Assembly: GCA_002428995.1 (NCBI GenBank)
Contig: DIYJ01000014.1
Coordinates: 1-64,000 of the forward strand
Source: Flavobacteriales bacterium UBA6057
GTDB lineage: Bacteria; Bacteroidota; Bacteroidia; Flavobacteriales_G; Salibacteraceae
DNA: 64,000 nucleotides
Direction: 5' to 3'
Position numbers and translations under genes: made by a program. Under the pieces are notes generated by a model, which saw only the letters and a program-made list of their open reading frames with translations, had not been told where the DNA came from and did no database searches. Below, one piece after another: positions 44,020-53,447 of the stretch; the first letter of the stretch is position 1; each line of letters opens with the position of its first letter.

Positions 44020-44268
44020 TTAGTAGTGCATCCTTTCCTTGATTTTGAACCCAAAGGAAAACCGCACATCTTCCTTGTAGCAATAGCTCTTGCGCTCTTT
44101 ACTGAAGTAAATCGGAGCGCCCAGGTCTTTCATCGTGTTGATGATGTTGTAGATGTTGCGTTCAGATACGTTCAATCGCTGCGCTAAATGCTGAGGTGAT
44201 CCCGTGCTCTTTCTGTTGATGAGAGCATCCACCCGTTCTATCAATCTGATTTTATCCAGAAGATTCAT
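44020..44268 (-). CDS. Small HTH protein (HTH_11-like)
   Basis: 82 aa from the ATG at 44268, preferred over a start 14 codons earlier. It carries a winged-HTH of the kind found at the N-terminus of DeoR/WYL regulators: DKIRLIERVDALINRKSTGS, PQHLAQRLNVSERNIYNIIN, TMKDLGAPIYFSKE. No effector domain follows; the C-terminus is a short wing (KSYCYKEDVRFSFGF). Small stand-alone HTH proteins are common in Bacteroidota as minimal regulators. Confidence 0.8.
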   Translation of the reverse strand: MNLLDKIRLIERVDALINRKSTGSPQHLAQRLNVSERNIYNIINTMKDLGAPIYFSKERKSYCYKEDVRFSFGFKIKERMHY

Positions 44269-44398
44269 TGCAGCGTTTCTACCCGAATCTAATCTGGCCC
44301 TGAGCGACAAACACCGCTTTTGTGGACAGTTGTAATTGCCAGAGGGAAGAATGTCGTTTCAGAGGTGAAAAGCCTCTGACGCTGCTACGACAAGTGGA

Positions 44399-46348
44399 CT
44401 AGGCAGCGATAGCAGGTATACGGAAAGACACCACGCTCCCGCGATTTTCATCAACGCCTGATTCCGAAGTATACCGGATTTCCACGCCATGCACTTCCCG
44501 CAGATTCGCAATCCGCTGTCGGGTGATCTGTGTGCTCATCGACCGATGCAGGGAGCTGGTTTTGCGCTTCGTTTCGCTTTTTTGCGGGCCATTGTCCTCG
44601 ATCTGCACCTCGAGAAATTCACCTTCCACCGCATAGCCGAGCTTCACCCGGCCGGCCGGCACATTCAAAGCTCCATGCAGGATGGCGTTTTCCACAAAAG
44701 GCTGGATCAACATGGGCGGTATTTTCCAGCGGTCCACATCCAATTTGTCGTCTACTTGAACTTCATACTCGAACTTGAAGTCGTTGTTGAGCTGTTGCAG
44801 TTTCAGGTACTCGCGGATCATGTTCAAATCTTCCTTCAGAGGCACAAAATCCTGATCTGAAGTCTCGAGAATACCGCGCATCAACTTGCTGAAGTCCCGG
44901 AGAAAACCCGCAGCGCGTTTTTGCTCGTTGGCATAGATGTAGGCCTCAATGGACGACAGTGCGTGGAAGAAAAAATGGGGATTAAGCTGCACGCGCAGGA
45001 ATCGCTGTCGAAGCTGGGCGTTCTCAATTTTCACACGTCCTTCTTTGAGCTTTTGACGGGTTCTAAGCCAGGAGTAGCCTCCGATCAGCAGGATTAGAAA
45101 GATAGCCAGAACACCCCATAAAACAGATTGCTGAAGAGCGATGTAGTCTTCTTTTTGCTCGTTTTCCCTCCGGAGCTGCTCAATCCTCGATTGCTTTTTC
45201 TCTCCCTCGTAGTTCTCTACGATTGCGGCTACCTTCTCTTTCTGCTCGGCAGCGATGATAGAGTCCTCACTGATCATAACCTCTTGCTGAAGCTCCAGTG
45301 CCAGCTTGTAGTTTGCGGTTTTCTGGTAACACTCTACCAAGAGTTTCTTCAGCCTGTTTCGCCCCGCTTCCGTGGTCTCGTGTTCAAGACAGTATTCGAA
45401 GTTCTCTACTGCCTTCGCAATGGAATTCAGCCTCAGGTAGTTCATTCCGAGCATTTCATAAGCCCGGATCAGCTTCCATTCATGATCAACGCTCAGTGCA
45501 TGATCAATGGCCTGTTGCATGTAGTAGATCGATTGATCGTAGTCTCCCCTTTCATAGTATACTTTGCCGTAACCATTCATGATATCCGAGTTATACCATA
45601 TCACGTCATTCGCCACGGCTACGCTCTCAGCTTGCTGATAACCCAGCATGGCATTTCCATACTTTTTGAAGACATAGTTGATCTCTCCCACGGAAATGTA
45701 TGCGGCCACCAGACGCTCCTTTGAAGCTTTTTCGGTGCTCAGGAACGAAATCGCTTTTTCAAGGTATGCTACTCCCTGCTCGTAGTCATCCAGGACCAGC
45801 GCGTGGATCTCTGCCAACGACAAACAGACAAAACCAGCACTCGAGCTATCACCGAGTTGCTTAAACGTTTCCAATGCAACCAAACTGGATTTGATCGCTT
45901 GATCGTACTCCTCGGTTGAGATGTACAGATCAGTCAACAACGCTTCTGTTCGCGACACGATTGTTGGTAGAATATGGTCTCCCATATCCCGGTTCTTCAG
46001 CAAGACCTGCTTCGCACCTGAAACATCCTCACTCAGGTAGAGCATGCTGGCAACATTGTATCGAGCGTAGGCGATCTTATTATCATCTCCCAGGCCTTCT
46101 GCCAAAGCCAGCTGCTGCTGAGCATAATAAACAGCGCTATCTACATTCAGCTTTTGGTAAACCCGAATAAGCTCGGGAAGAATCACGAGCCTGTCCATCG
46201 TATCGGTTCCTGATGCACGCTTTAAGCTGTCCGCCTGCCTGGTTAGCATCAACAGACGGGCGTCACCTTCAAATGAAGCCTGATCATCCTTGGCATACAC
46301 TCCAAGGGAACCGATCAGGAAGCAAAGGAGTATTGATAAAGCCTTCAT
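44399..46348 (-). CDS. TPR sensor histidine kinase, LytS type
   Basis: About 649 aa from the ATG at 46348. A signal peptide (ALSILLCFLIGSLGVYA) leads to a periplasmic TPR region (about residues 30-400), one transmembrane helix (VLWGVLAIFLILLIGGYSW), a coiled coil and a His_kinase module. The phospho-acceptor His is in LNPHFFFHALSSIEAY and the N box in PFVENAILHGAL. The last part is shorter than usual but keeps IEDNGP. It follows the LytTR response regulator gene by 18 nt; the pair forms a two-component system. Confidence 0.9.
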   Translation of the reverse strand: MKALSILLCFLIGSLGVYAKDDQASFEGDARLLMLTRQADSLKRASGTDTMDRLVILPELIRVYQKLNVDSAVYYAQQQLALAEGLGDDNKIAYARYNVASMLYLSEDVSGAKQVLLKNRDMGDHILPTIVSRTEALLTDLYISTEEYDQAIKSSLVALETFKQLGDSSSAGFVCLSLAEIHALVLDDYEQGVAYLEKAISFLSTEKASKERLVAAYISVGEINYVFKKYGNAMLGYQQAESVAVANDVIWYNSDIMNGYGKVYYERGDYDQSIYYMQQAIDHALSVDHEWKLIRAYEMLGMNYLRLNSIAKAVENFEYCLEHETTEAGRNRLKKLLVECYQKTANYKLALELQQEVMISEDSIIAAEQKEKVAAIVENYEGEKKQSRIEQLRRENEQKEDYIALQQSVLWGVLAIFLILLIGGYSWLRTRQKLKEGRVKIENAQLRQRFLRVQLNPHFFFHALSSIEAYIYANEQKRAAGFLRDFSKLMRGILETSDQDFVPLKEDLNMIREYLKLQQLNNDFKFEYEVQVDDKLDVDRWKIPPMLIQPFVENAILHGALNVPAGRVKLGYAVEGEFLEVQIEDNGPQKSETKRKTSSLHRSMSTQITRQRIANLREVHGVEIRYTSESGVDENRGSVVSFRIPAIAA

Positions 46349-46366
46349 GTTCAGCACAGGATCTGC

Positions 46367-47083
46367 TTATGCAATGTTCATTCGTTCATAGACCTCTTTC
46401 TTGAACGCCTTGCCGATGGGGATGGATTCTCCACTTATAAGGAACGCCTCCTGCGTGGATTCTTCGATGAATTTCACATAAGCCATGTTCATGGCATGGC
46501 TATGGTGCGTTCTTAAAAAGCTCGGAGGAAAGAGTGCTTCCAACATTTTTTTGAGTGAGCCTCTTACAACAAACCTGCGCGCGTTCACATCGATGAGCGT
46601 AACGTAGTTCTTGCTCTCAACCGTCAAATGACTGACGTCCCTGAAGTATACCTTTTCGAGTCTCTGGCCCATCCTCACTGTGAGGTAGTCTTTGGCTTTA
46701 CCATTCTTGACGGCCGGGTTTTGCTTTCTCACAGCCAACTCTATATTGGCTTTCAGTTCTGCTGGATCAACAGGTTTGGAAAGGTATCCTGAGGGAGCAA
46801 TGCCCACCGCTCGCTGGACGATACTGTCAGAATCCATTGCCGTCACAAAAATGATCGGCACATCCACATCCTCTTTGATGTGGCTGGCGAGGCTGATTCC
46901 CTCGTCTTCCTCGTGGAGATTAATGTCCATCAAAACCACATCGGTGGAACGACCACTTAGGGAACTCAACACCTCTGCGCTGGTCCGGCCCGTCCCTGTC
47001 ACCTGGAAGCCAAGCTCCTCAACTTTTGACTTCATTGCAGCTAGCTGCATCGCATTGTCCTCAACAATAAATACCCTTATCAC
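46367..47083 (-). CDS. LytTR-family response regulator
   Basis: 238 aa. An N-terminal receiver domain (VFIVEDNAMQ; phospho-Asp in VVLMDINLHEED; Lys in GYLSKPVD) and a C-terminal LytTR DNA-binding domain (VYFRDVSHLTVESKNYVTLID, SFLRTHHSHAMNMAYVKF). The first gene of the operon with the LytS-type kinase. Its targets cannot be seen in the window. Confidence 0.93.
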   Translation of the reverse strand: MIRVFIVEDNAMQLAAMKSKVEELGFQVTGTGRTSAEVLSSLSGRSTDVVLMDINLHEEDEGISLASHIKEDVDVPIIFVTAMDSDSIVQRAVGIAPSGYLSKPVDPAELKANIELAVRKQNPAVKNGKAKDYLTVRMGQRLEKVYFRDVSHLTVESKNYVTLIDVNARRFVVRGSLKKMLEALFPPSFLRTHHSHAMNMAYVKFIEESTQEAFLISGESIPIGKAFKKEVYERMNIA

Positions 47084-47231
47084 TATCGACTATGAACGTT
47101 AGGTATACTTAAAACGTGTGCGCGTGAACAATAATGAGTTCAACAACCCTTCAATACTGGACACTGTATGTACGTTTTTTGACGGAAAAATCGCCCACAT
47201 GGTTGTCTTTTATGCCAGACGTAAAATATAA

Positions 47232-47260
47232 AAAAGCGGCCCCGAATCGAGGCCGCTTTT
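47232..47260 (-). terminator. Terminator of the 47319-50015 gene
   Basis: AAAAGCGGCC and GGCCGCTTTT form a 10-bp stem around a 9-nt loop; on the minus strand it is followed by TTTATATTT. It lies about 60 nt beyond the stop codon. Confidence 0.88.
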
Positions 47261-47318
47261 CCCAAAAAGACACTGACCCCTAACGATCATGTCTTGTCAA
47301 ACACAGTCTTGCTGAAAA

Positions 47319-50015
47319 CTATCGCTCTACGACTACTTTTTTGGTCACTCGTTCCTGGTGAATGATGGCCGAGACAAAGTAGACTCCATCTTCAAGGTCA
47401 TTCAGGTTGAGGATCACTCTGCCATCCGTGTCAGAAATTCCCTCCAACACCAACTGGCCGAGTGTATTCTTCACAGATACCGGAGTTCCCGCAGGAATTC
47501 CCGCAACGAGTGCACGTTCTTTGGCAGGGTTGGGGAAAACTTGAAAGTCTACCAACGACTCCAATGATGATTCGGCTTGTGCATCACCATGCTTGCCAAA
47601 CTCTTCGCCACCGATGGTGATGTCAGTGTAAGTGCAGCAACACCAGCCTTCGGCTACATCCTCAAAGCAGTAGTAGAACCGGTAGGTTCCCGGAGCGTAA
47701 AGTGAAGGATCCAAAGATCCGTTGAAGTTGTTGGGGCCGTACCAGGTTCCTCCAGGCCGTGACACTCCGGGAGAGAAGGGCGGGTCGTTCTGTCCAACAG
47801 GTCCCGTGGAGAAGATTTCTATTCCAGGACATTGGTCGCAGTCACTCACATTGACCGTCACGTCTCCACAGGCAATGCAACCGGAGGCATCCTCGTGGCA
47901 GTAGGTCAACACGAAAGAACCTGGTTCAAGAAACTGTGGGTAGACGGTTCCATTCAGCTGGTTAGGGCCATACCAGGTCCCTCCGGACGGAGATGCTCCA
48001 ATCGATGACGGTGGGTCGCAGGGTGTAACGTTGATCGCTGCCGGTATGATCACTCCACACGATTGTGGAGAGCAGGTGGCAACAGTGGTGAGTGTTACTG
48101 TTTTGCAATCGGTGCATGACCCACTGGTGAAGCAGTAAGTGTACTGCTGATCGCCCGGAGGTAGCTGAGACAGGTCCACCACGTTGCCTGTGAGTGCAGG
48201 ACCATACCAGGTTCCTCCGGCAGGTGATCCGCTTAAAGACACTGTGCCTGCGCAGAGTTGTGTAACCGGTGGCGTAACAACGGAGACTCCGCATGGATCC
48301 ACTGTCTGGCAATCGACCACGGTGATGGTCGCGGTTTGACAGTCCACGCAGCATTCCATGTTGTTGACACAGTATTCAACCAGGTGATCTCCAACTCCCA
48401 GAGCAGTTGGGTTTACTACTCCATTGGCATCAGCCGCGCCTTGCCACCATCCAGAGCTGGGATTGCCCGAAAGCTTCACTGTTCCGCCATTGAGGCAAAT
48501 CGGACCGGGTAAATCCAAGGTCAGTGGCACTTCCAGCTCACAACACCTGGACGTTTCCAGGAAGGAGACCTCCGTAATGGCTACCTCCGGAATGTTGTGG
48601 ACTTCCACATCACCCTGGATGTCGATCTCCTCGATCACGTCTCTTTTCAGATTGGCAAACGAATACTCCGGGTTACCTCCGAGCTCACATCCTCCTACCT
48701 CACCCACAGGATCCGCCTGTATCAATTCAAAAGAAGCGGGGCTCTGCGAATCAGAAACGAGACCGGTGAGCACCTTGATATCAGGCGAGAATAAGTTGCC
48801 GGGATCTCCGTAGGTTTTTGTCATATCCCAGGTCTGATTCAGAGGTGCATAGTAATTGTTGGACCAGATCGGGACACCGATACTGTTGATGCTGAGCAGC
48901 CAGAATGTATTGGCGCTTCTGTTCTCCCCTCCTACCTGCAGCTGACCGGCTCCATAATGCGCATATTCAGGGGTGCACAGTGGCTGATCTTGCTCGGCAT
49001 AAAAGTTAGACCAGTTGACAGCTCCGCCAAAAGCAGAATAGGACCAGATCAACGTCCGCTTGTCCAGTCCACCCATCTCAGGAGTGTAGGTGGCAAAGCC
49101 GGCATAACTGAGCAAATCAATTTCAAGGACTGCGGTAGCATCAATGTTGTAGTTGCCAGGTATGTTGAGGTTATAGCGATTTCCATCGATCGGATCTCCA
49201 TTGAAATCTGTTTGAATGGCAAAAGCTTCCTGGCCGTATGACTGAAGGCCTGTGCCGCTTGGCAAAGCTGAGTTTCCCTGAATGATGAACTTGGAAAGAG
49301 CGCTTCCGGCAACACCGGTGGCATGCATGAATGTGCCTCCAGAGCAAGGATAGGTTTTGAACCAATCCAATTGGCTGTTTTGATACAGCTTCAAGAGGAA
49401 GGGTACACTCGACTTTGGATCTGAGTTGGGTTGGTAGCGGCCTGTGATCAGTATTTCATCAGAAGGCAGTACTACCATGTCTGCCGGCTCAAGCCCGAGG
49501 GGTAAATCAGCCGGGCTTCCAGCGTTGGGTGACTTAAATGCCCTGGACCAAATAAGATCACCGTCTTCGTCCACCGCCATCAGGTAAATCCCCCTGTACC
49601 ACTGCGTGCGGGCAGAAGTATTGCCATTGGGATAATCAAAATAGCCAAACTCCATGCAGCCCACGTAATAGTGTTCACCGGCAACGTGGGTCTCCCGAAA
49701 GGAAATACGGCTGAATTCTGAGGAAGTCAATTGAGCAAATCCACCGACCGAAAGGGAAGACAGATCCGGAACGTATTTCTTCTCCCAAACAAGATCTCCG
49801 TTTGGGTCTGTCTTCATAACAATGGCCTCGCCTTTATCCGTCAGTCCAAGGGTGAAGGTGGTCGCATCATGGTCCATGGATGAAGCGGCATCTACCAGCT
49901 CGCCCATGGAAGAATTGGGGGCGTAGTTTTTATGGTATTGAGCCCGGAGAGGTATGCAACTCCAACTTGCAAACAATACCATGAGGGTTAGTACAACTTG
50001 ATTTTTTCTCTTCAT
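47319..50015 (-). CDS. T9SS-secreted protein with repeated GTWYGP modules
   Basis: 898 aa. The signal peptide ends SCIPLRAQ. The N-terminal 480 residues look like a beta-propeller (repeats of the kind DPNGDLVWEKKY, DEDGDLIWSRAFKS). Four cysteine-paired modules follow, containing GWWQGAADANGVV, GTWYGPALTGNVV, GTWYGPNQLNGTV and GTWYGPNNFNGSL, each with a CxxC-type end. A type A sorting domain begins FQVFPNPAKERALV. It is expected on the surface. The number of modules suggests adhesion rather than catalysis. Confidence 0.87.
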   Translation of the reverse strand: MKRKNQVVLTLMVLFASWSCIPLRAQYHKNYAPNSSMGELVDAASSMDHDATTFTLGLTDKGEAIVMKTDPNGDLVWEKKYVPDLSSLSVGGFAQLTSSEFSRISFRETHVAGEHYYVGCMEFGYFDYPNGNTSARTQWYRGIYLMAVDEDGDLIWSRAFKSPNAGSPADLPLGLEPADMVVLPSDEILITGRYQPNSDPKSSVPFLLKLYQNSQLDWFKTYPCSGGTFMHATGVAGSALSKFIIQGNSALPSGTGLQSYGQEAFAIQTDFNGDPIDGNRYNLNIPGNYNIDATAVLEIDLLSYAGFATYTPEMGGLDKRTLIWSYSAFGGAVNWSNFYAEQDQPLCTPEYAHYGAGQLQVGGENRSANTFWLLSINSIGVPIWSNNYYAPLNQTWDMTKTYGDPGNLFSPDIKVLTGLVSDSQSPASFELIQADPVGEVGGCELGGNPEYSFANLKRDVIEEIDIQGDVEVHNIPEVAITEVSFLETSRCCELEVPLTLDLPGPICLNGGTVKLSGNPSSGWWQGAADANGVVNPTALGVGDHLVEYCVNNMECCVDCQTATITVVDCQTVDPCGVSVVTPPVTQLCAGTVSLSGSPAGGTWYGPALTGNVVDLSQLPPGDQQYTYCFTSGSCTDCKTVTLTTVATCSPQSCGVIIPAAINVTPCDPPSSIGASPSGGTWYGPNQLNGTVYPQFLEPGSFVLTYCHEDASGCIACGDVTVNVSDCDQCPGIEIFSTGPVGQNDPPFSPGVSRPGGTWYGPNNFNGSLDPSLYAPGTYRFYYCFEDVAEGWCCCTYTDITIGGEEFGKHGDAQAESSLESLVDFQVFPNPAKERALVAGIPAGTPVSVKNTLGQLVLEGISDTDGRVILNLNDLEDGVYFVSAIIHQERVTKKVVVER

Positions 50016-50277
50016 TTCTAAAGTATTTATGGGGTGAATATGAGTGCTGAGAACAGTTGTTCTCGTAGGGTAAAGGTGCTATGTCATCTGCCTCGAACTA
50101 AGCTTGCTTTACCAAGTGCAGTCCTCGCTTTGTAAAGTGTCTTCTTCGGCAACGAGTGGAATCCAAACAAGTAGACCACACCGCGTAGAGGTAGTATTAG
50201 TCTAGCAACATTGGACCGTGATTCGGTAAATCCAAACTGCCATACCTTGCGTTTCATTCCCAAGGATTCGGCACCGC

Positions 50278-51189
50278 ATGTCTACACCCATAAAGAGCAT
50301 TCGCTTCGATCGTCAGAAGCACCCCGGCCTGGAGTTCGACCTGTTTCCCTTTGAGGAGATCTTCCTGCGCGAGGGCCTCGATCACAGTCCGCTCTCTGCA
50401 CACCGGGTAGACTTTTATGTGCTCCTGCTCATCACCAGCGGTGAGGGAAAGCACACCATCGATTTTGTGGATTATCCATACCGAAAGGGCTCTGTGATCA
50501 CGATCAGAAAAGACCAGATCCACAGCTTTCACCCAAGTTCAGCACGAGGCGTGGTGCTGGTATTTACAGAAGAGTTTGCACTGAGCCACCTGGAGCAAAC
50601 AGGCACTCAAATGATGATGGAAGTATTCAACGAGCTGCTGCTTCAACAGAACACCGCCCTGCAGTCGGAAGAATTTGACGAGCTACTGACGCTCATCTCG
50701 CTCATTCAAGCTGAGTTTGATCACCCTCACAACCAACATACTCCAGGGATCATTCGCAACCTCATCCAGGTATTGATCAGCAAGGTTCATCGCATTCGGA
50801 CACGCTCTTCGCAAATCGATCAGGGACATAAGTACATTCCACAGTTTCTGCGTTTTCAGCGGCTTGTAGAAGAGCAATGCATGAAGTCAAGAGCAGTTCA
50901 GTTTTATGCCGATCAACTTGGCATGACTCCAAAGACACTCAATAACATCACACAGAAGATCATTGGCAAGTCTCCTAAAAGTTTCATTGATGGAACCTTG
51001 ACCCTTCAGGTGAAGCGCCTTCTGATTAATTCGGATTTGAGCATCAAGGAAATTGCCTTTCGGGCAGGCTTTGAAGAGCCGACCAATCTGTTTAAGTTTT
51101 TCAAACGATCAACTCGTCAGACTCCGCAAGCGTTCAGAGCGAGTTTCCAGGGACGAACCAACATTCCTCGAAGAGGTCCGAGAGATTAA
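50278..51189 (+). CDS. AraC-family regulator with cupin N-domain
   Basis: 303 aa. The N-terminal 110 residues have the AraC ligand-binding cupin pattern (FDLFPFEEIFLREG, HRVDFYVLLLITSGEGKHTID, GSVITIRKDQIHSF). The C-terminal 100 residues form the HTH pair (RAVQFYADQLGMTPKTLNNI, SIKEIAFRAGFEEPTNLFKF). It is a typical single-domain-pair member, unlike the tandem protein at 14773-15603. Divergent from the T9SS gene at 50015, with 262 nt between them. Confidence 0.9.
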   Translation: MSTPIKSIRFDRQKHPGLEFDLFPFEEIFLREGLDHSPLSAHRVDFYVLLLITSGEGKHTIDFVDYPYRKGSVITIRKDQIHSFHPSSARGVVLVFTEEFALSHLEQTGTQMMMEVFNELLLQQNTALQSEEFDELLTLISLIQAEFDHPHNQHTPGIIRNLIQVLISKVHRIRTRSSQIDQGHKYIPQFLRFQRLVEEQCMKSRAVQFYADQLGMTPKTLNNITQKIIGKSPKSFIDGTLTLQVKRLLINSDLSIKEIAFRAGFEEPTNLFKFFKRSTRQTPQAFRASFQGRTNIPRRGPRD

Positions 51190-51223
51190 CCGTGGCGAGA
51201 CCGAGCGGAAACGCTCAGCCAAT

Positions 51224-51610
51224 TCACGAGCGAGCCCACCGCAGCTGAAGCAGGTGCAGGAAATAATCCCATCCGTGATCGAAGGATGAAAGATCCTGGC
51301 CCGTTTCGAACTCCTGTCTGATCTTCACCCGCACACCGCCTCTTTCCTCTTCGAAGCGCACTTCCACCGTGCTGTCCACATTTCCATACCTGGCAGAATA
51401 AAGCACTCGCTTGTTTGGTTCCACCTCTATGTATGCTCCGATGATGGTGGTTCCGTTTTCAAAGGTGACTTTATAGATGCCTCCGGGAACGGGGTCGAGT
51501 TCTACTTCTTTTCCGTGCCATTTAAGCATGGCTTCAGCATTGGTAAAGTGTGCAAAGACATCCTCGAGGTTGGAGTCGATCCAAACCTCTTTGTGCAAGA
51601 CATTATTCAT
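51224..51610 (-). CDS. SRPBCC / AHSA1-domain protein
   Basis: 128 aa with the AHSA1-type START-like fold: VWIDSNLEDVFAHFTNAEAMLKWHGKEVELDPVPGGIYKVTF and the C-terminal helix (FETGQDLSSFDHGWDYFLHLL). It overlaps the ArsR gene by 8 nt, a common operon partner. Usually binds a small hydrophobic ligand; the ArsR partner suggests that it acts with the regulator's inducer. Confidence 0.87.
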   Translation of the reverse strand: MNNVLHKEVWIDSNLEDVFAHFTNAEAMLKWHGKEVELDPVPGGIYKVTFENGTTIIGAYIEVEPNKRVLYSARYGNVDSTVEVRFEEERGGVRVKIRQEFETGQDLSSFDHGWDYFLHLLQLRWARS

Positions 51611-51908
51611 CGTTTCCCTCTAAATTCATTTTTAGCTTTTCCAATCCTTCATCCCAGAGGTGATCAAAAAAGTGCATCGCCCTTTTTAACTCTTCCCTTC
51701 GGAGTGCATAGATCCTGAAGTTTCCCTGTTTGTGGCAGGAAACGAGCCCCGTCTCCATCAATATTTTCAAATGCTGAGAGGTGGACGACTGGCTGATCTC
51801 TAACCTGCTTGTCAGTTCCCCAACCGCAGATGGCTTTTCTCCCAGCATCATGATCATCTGAAATCGATGCGGATCGCTTAAAGCCCCAAAAACCTTCTCC
51901 ATTCCCAT
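51603..51908 (-). CDS. ArsR-family transcriptional repressor
   Basis: 101 aa. A winged-HTH of the ArsR kind: VFGALSDPHRFQMIMMLGEKPSAVGEL and EISQSSTSQHLKILMETGLVSCHKQGN. The metal-binding ELCVCDL box is absent, so this is probably of the SRPBCC-linked, non-metal group. The start lies just below a clear inverted repeat at 51923-51968, its likely operator, so autoregulation is expected. Confidence 0.9.
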   Translation of the reverse strand: MGMEKVFGALSDPHRFQMIMMLGEKPSAVGELTSRLEISQSSTSQHLKILMETGLVSCHKQGNFRIYALRREELKRAMHFFDHLWDEGLEKLKMNLEGNDE

Positions 51909-51922
51909 TGTTCGAAGTTACA

Positions 51923-51968
51923 AATCTATATTAGAGGATATTAATATTATATTTGATTAATATAGATT
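51923..51968. promoter_or_regulatory. Inverted repeat, likely ArsR operator
   Basis: AATCTATATTA at 51923-51933 and TAATATAGATT at 51958-51968 form a perfect 11-bp inverted repeat. Between them lies a second palindrome, ATATTAATAT (51938-51947). The element sits 14 nt upstream of the ArsR start and 69 nt upstream of the divergent DUF1801 gene, so it could control both. Confidence 0.7.
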
Positions 51969-52037
51969 CAGATGAGTGACAGGAAAATCAATCGTTTGCG
52001 TATTACCGATGCTCTCCTTCTTTAAACTCCGATTATC

Positions 52038-52400
52038 ATGAATAAAAACCCGATCGTTGATGCGTATCTGAAAGAGAAAGCACATCCGCTAAATGAAGAA
52101 ATCCAAAGGGTAAGAGAGATCATCCTCAGTGCGGAGGAGGGCCTCGAAGAGACGATAAAATGGAACAGCCCCACGTTCCTATACAAGGGCAACATGGCCT
52201 CTTATTTCATCAACGCCAAAAAGCACGTGAGCTTAATGTTCCACAAAGGGGCTTTGATCGAGGATAGCAGCGGATTACTGGAAGGCGAAGGCAAAGAAGC
52301 AAGAACTGTCAAACTCCACAGCCTCGAAGAAATAGAAGAGCGCAAGGCCGACCTGCAACGCATTGTGCGGACATGGGTGAAAATGCGGGACGCCAACTAG
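52038..52400 (+). CDS. DUF1801-domain protein
   Basis: 120 aa with the DUF1801 (YdhG/YjhX-like) pattern: IQRVREIILSAEEGLEETIKW, NSPTFLYKGNMASYFINAKK and SLMFHKG. The family has no agreed function. Its location next to the ArsR operator suggests shared control with the SRPBCC gene, a common grouping. Confidence 0.85.
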   Translation: MNKNPIVDAYLKEKAHPLNEEIQRVREIILSAEEGLEETIKWNSPTFLYKGNMASYFINAKKHVSLMFHKGALIEDSSGLLEGEGKEARTVKLHSLEEIEERKADLQRIVRTWVKMRDAN

Positions 52401-52606
52401 GTGCATCCACCTTGTTCATGGGTTGCATCCTGAAGCCTTCACGCTCCAGGCTGTCTTTCCGATTTTGACAGTCTTTGGTCTGATTTCTACCTTTCAGAGA
52501 AAGACCACTATCTCAAGCTTTGCTGCATAAAACAATAGTGCAAACATCCACCTGCAGAAAGCTTTGCGTTTGAAAACGGCAGTGGAGGCACACAAAAACA
52601 TTGGTC

Positions 52607-53389
52607 ATGGATCCAAAACTGCAAAACGCCACCAACCTCTACATGGAGGGAATCAGAGATGGAAACGCCCGGGAGGCGGTTACGAAATACACCGGTGCCC
52701 GATACACGCAACACAGCACCGGAGTCCGTGATGGAATCGAAGGATTCGTAGAATTCTTTGAGCCCTTCCTGAAGCGCAATCCCGAGCGCGATATTCGCGT
52801 GATTCGAGGCCTCACAGATGGCCAGTATGTGTTTATTCATGCGTATCAGAACATCAACAATGGGGAAGCGCAGTGGGTAACCACCGACTTTTTCGATACG
52901 GATGAAAACGACAAGATTATTGAGCACTGGGATGTGATTGCGCCTTATTCAGACTCCACACCCTCGGGACACACATCCATAGACGGGCCTACTGAAATCA
53001 CCGATCTGGACAAGACAGAAGAGAACAAAGCAGTCGTTCGCAGCCTGATCGAAGATGCACTGATGCCAGGCGGAAATCCAGCCAACCTTTCGAACTACAT
53101 CTCCGCAGAAAAGTACATCCAGCACAACAAGGAGGTTCCCGATGGATTAGAGCATCTCCAGAAATTGGCCAGCGCATCCAACCGGCCGCTGAACTACGAA
53201 AAGATCGTGCTGCTTGTAGGCCAGGGAAACTTCGTGGCTACACTTTGCAAGGCCAACTGGAACGATGGAACGATCAATCAGGACTATGCCCAGGTGGACA
53301 TTTTCCGCCTTGAGAATGGCCTGGTGGTGGAGCACTGGGACAACGTAGAGCCGGTGCCTGAAAATGATGTGAATTCGGGGAAGTTCTGA
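52607..53389 (+). CDS. Duplicated SnoaL-like (NTF2-fold) protein
   Basis: 261 aa from the ATG at 52607. Two SnoaL-like polyketide-cyclase domains in tandem: residues 1-120 (YTQHSTGVRDGIEGFVEFFE, IIEHWDVIAPYS) and about 130-255 (YIQHNKEVPDGLEHLQKLAS, VVEHWDNVEPVPE). The paired H..., D... and WD residues are the usual pocket. No signal peptide. A catalytic role is not shown. Confidence 0.87.
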   Translation: MDPKLQNATNLYMEGIRDGNAREAVTKYTGARYTQHSTGVRDGIEGFVEFFEPFLKRNPERDIRVIRGLTDGQYVFIHAYQNINNGEAQWVTTDFFDTDENDKIIEHWDVIAPYSDSTPSGHTSIDGPTEITDLDKTEENKAVVRSLIEDALMPGGNPANLSNYISAEKYIQHNKEVPDGLEHLQKLASASNRPLNYEKIVLLVGQGNFVATLCKANWNDGTINQDYAQVDIFRLENGLVVEHWDNVEPVPENDVNSGKF

Positions 53390-53447
53390 GGCATTTCACG
53401 TTCCGGCTTCGATCCAAATAGTATTTTGAGCGAAGTCACACAAGTCC

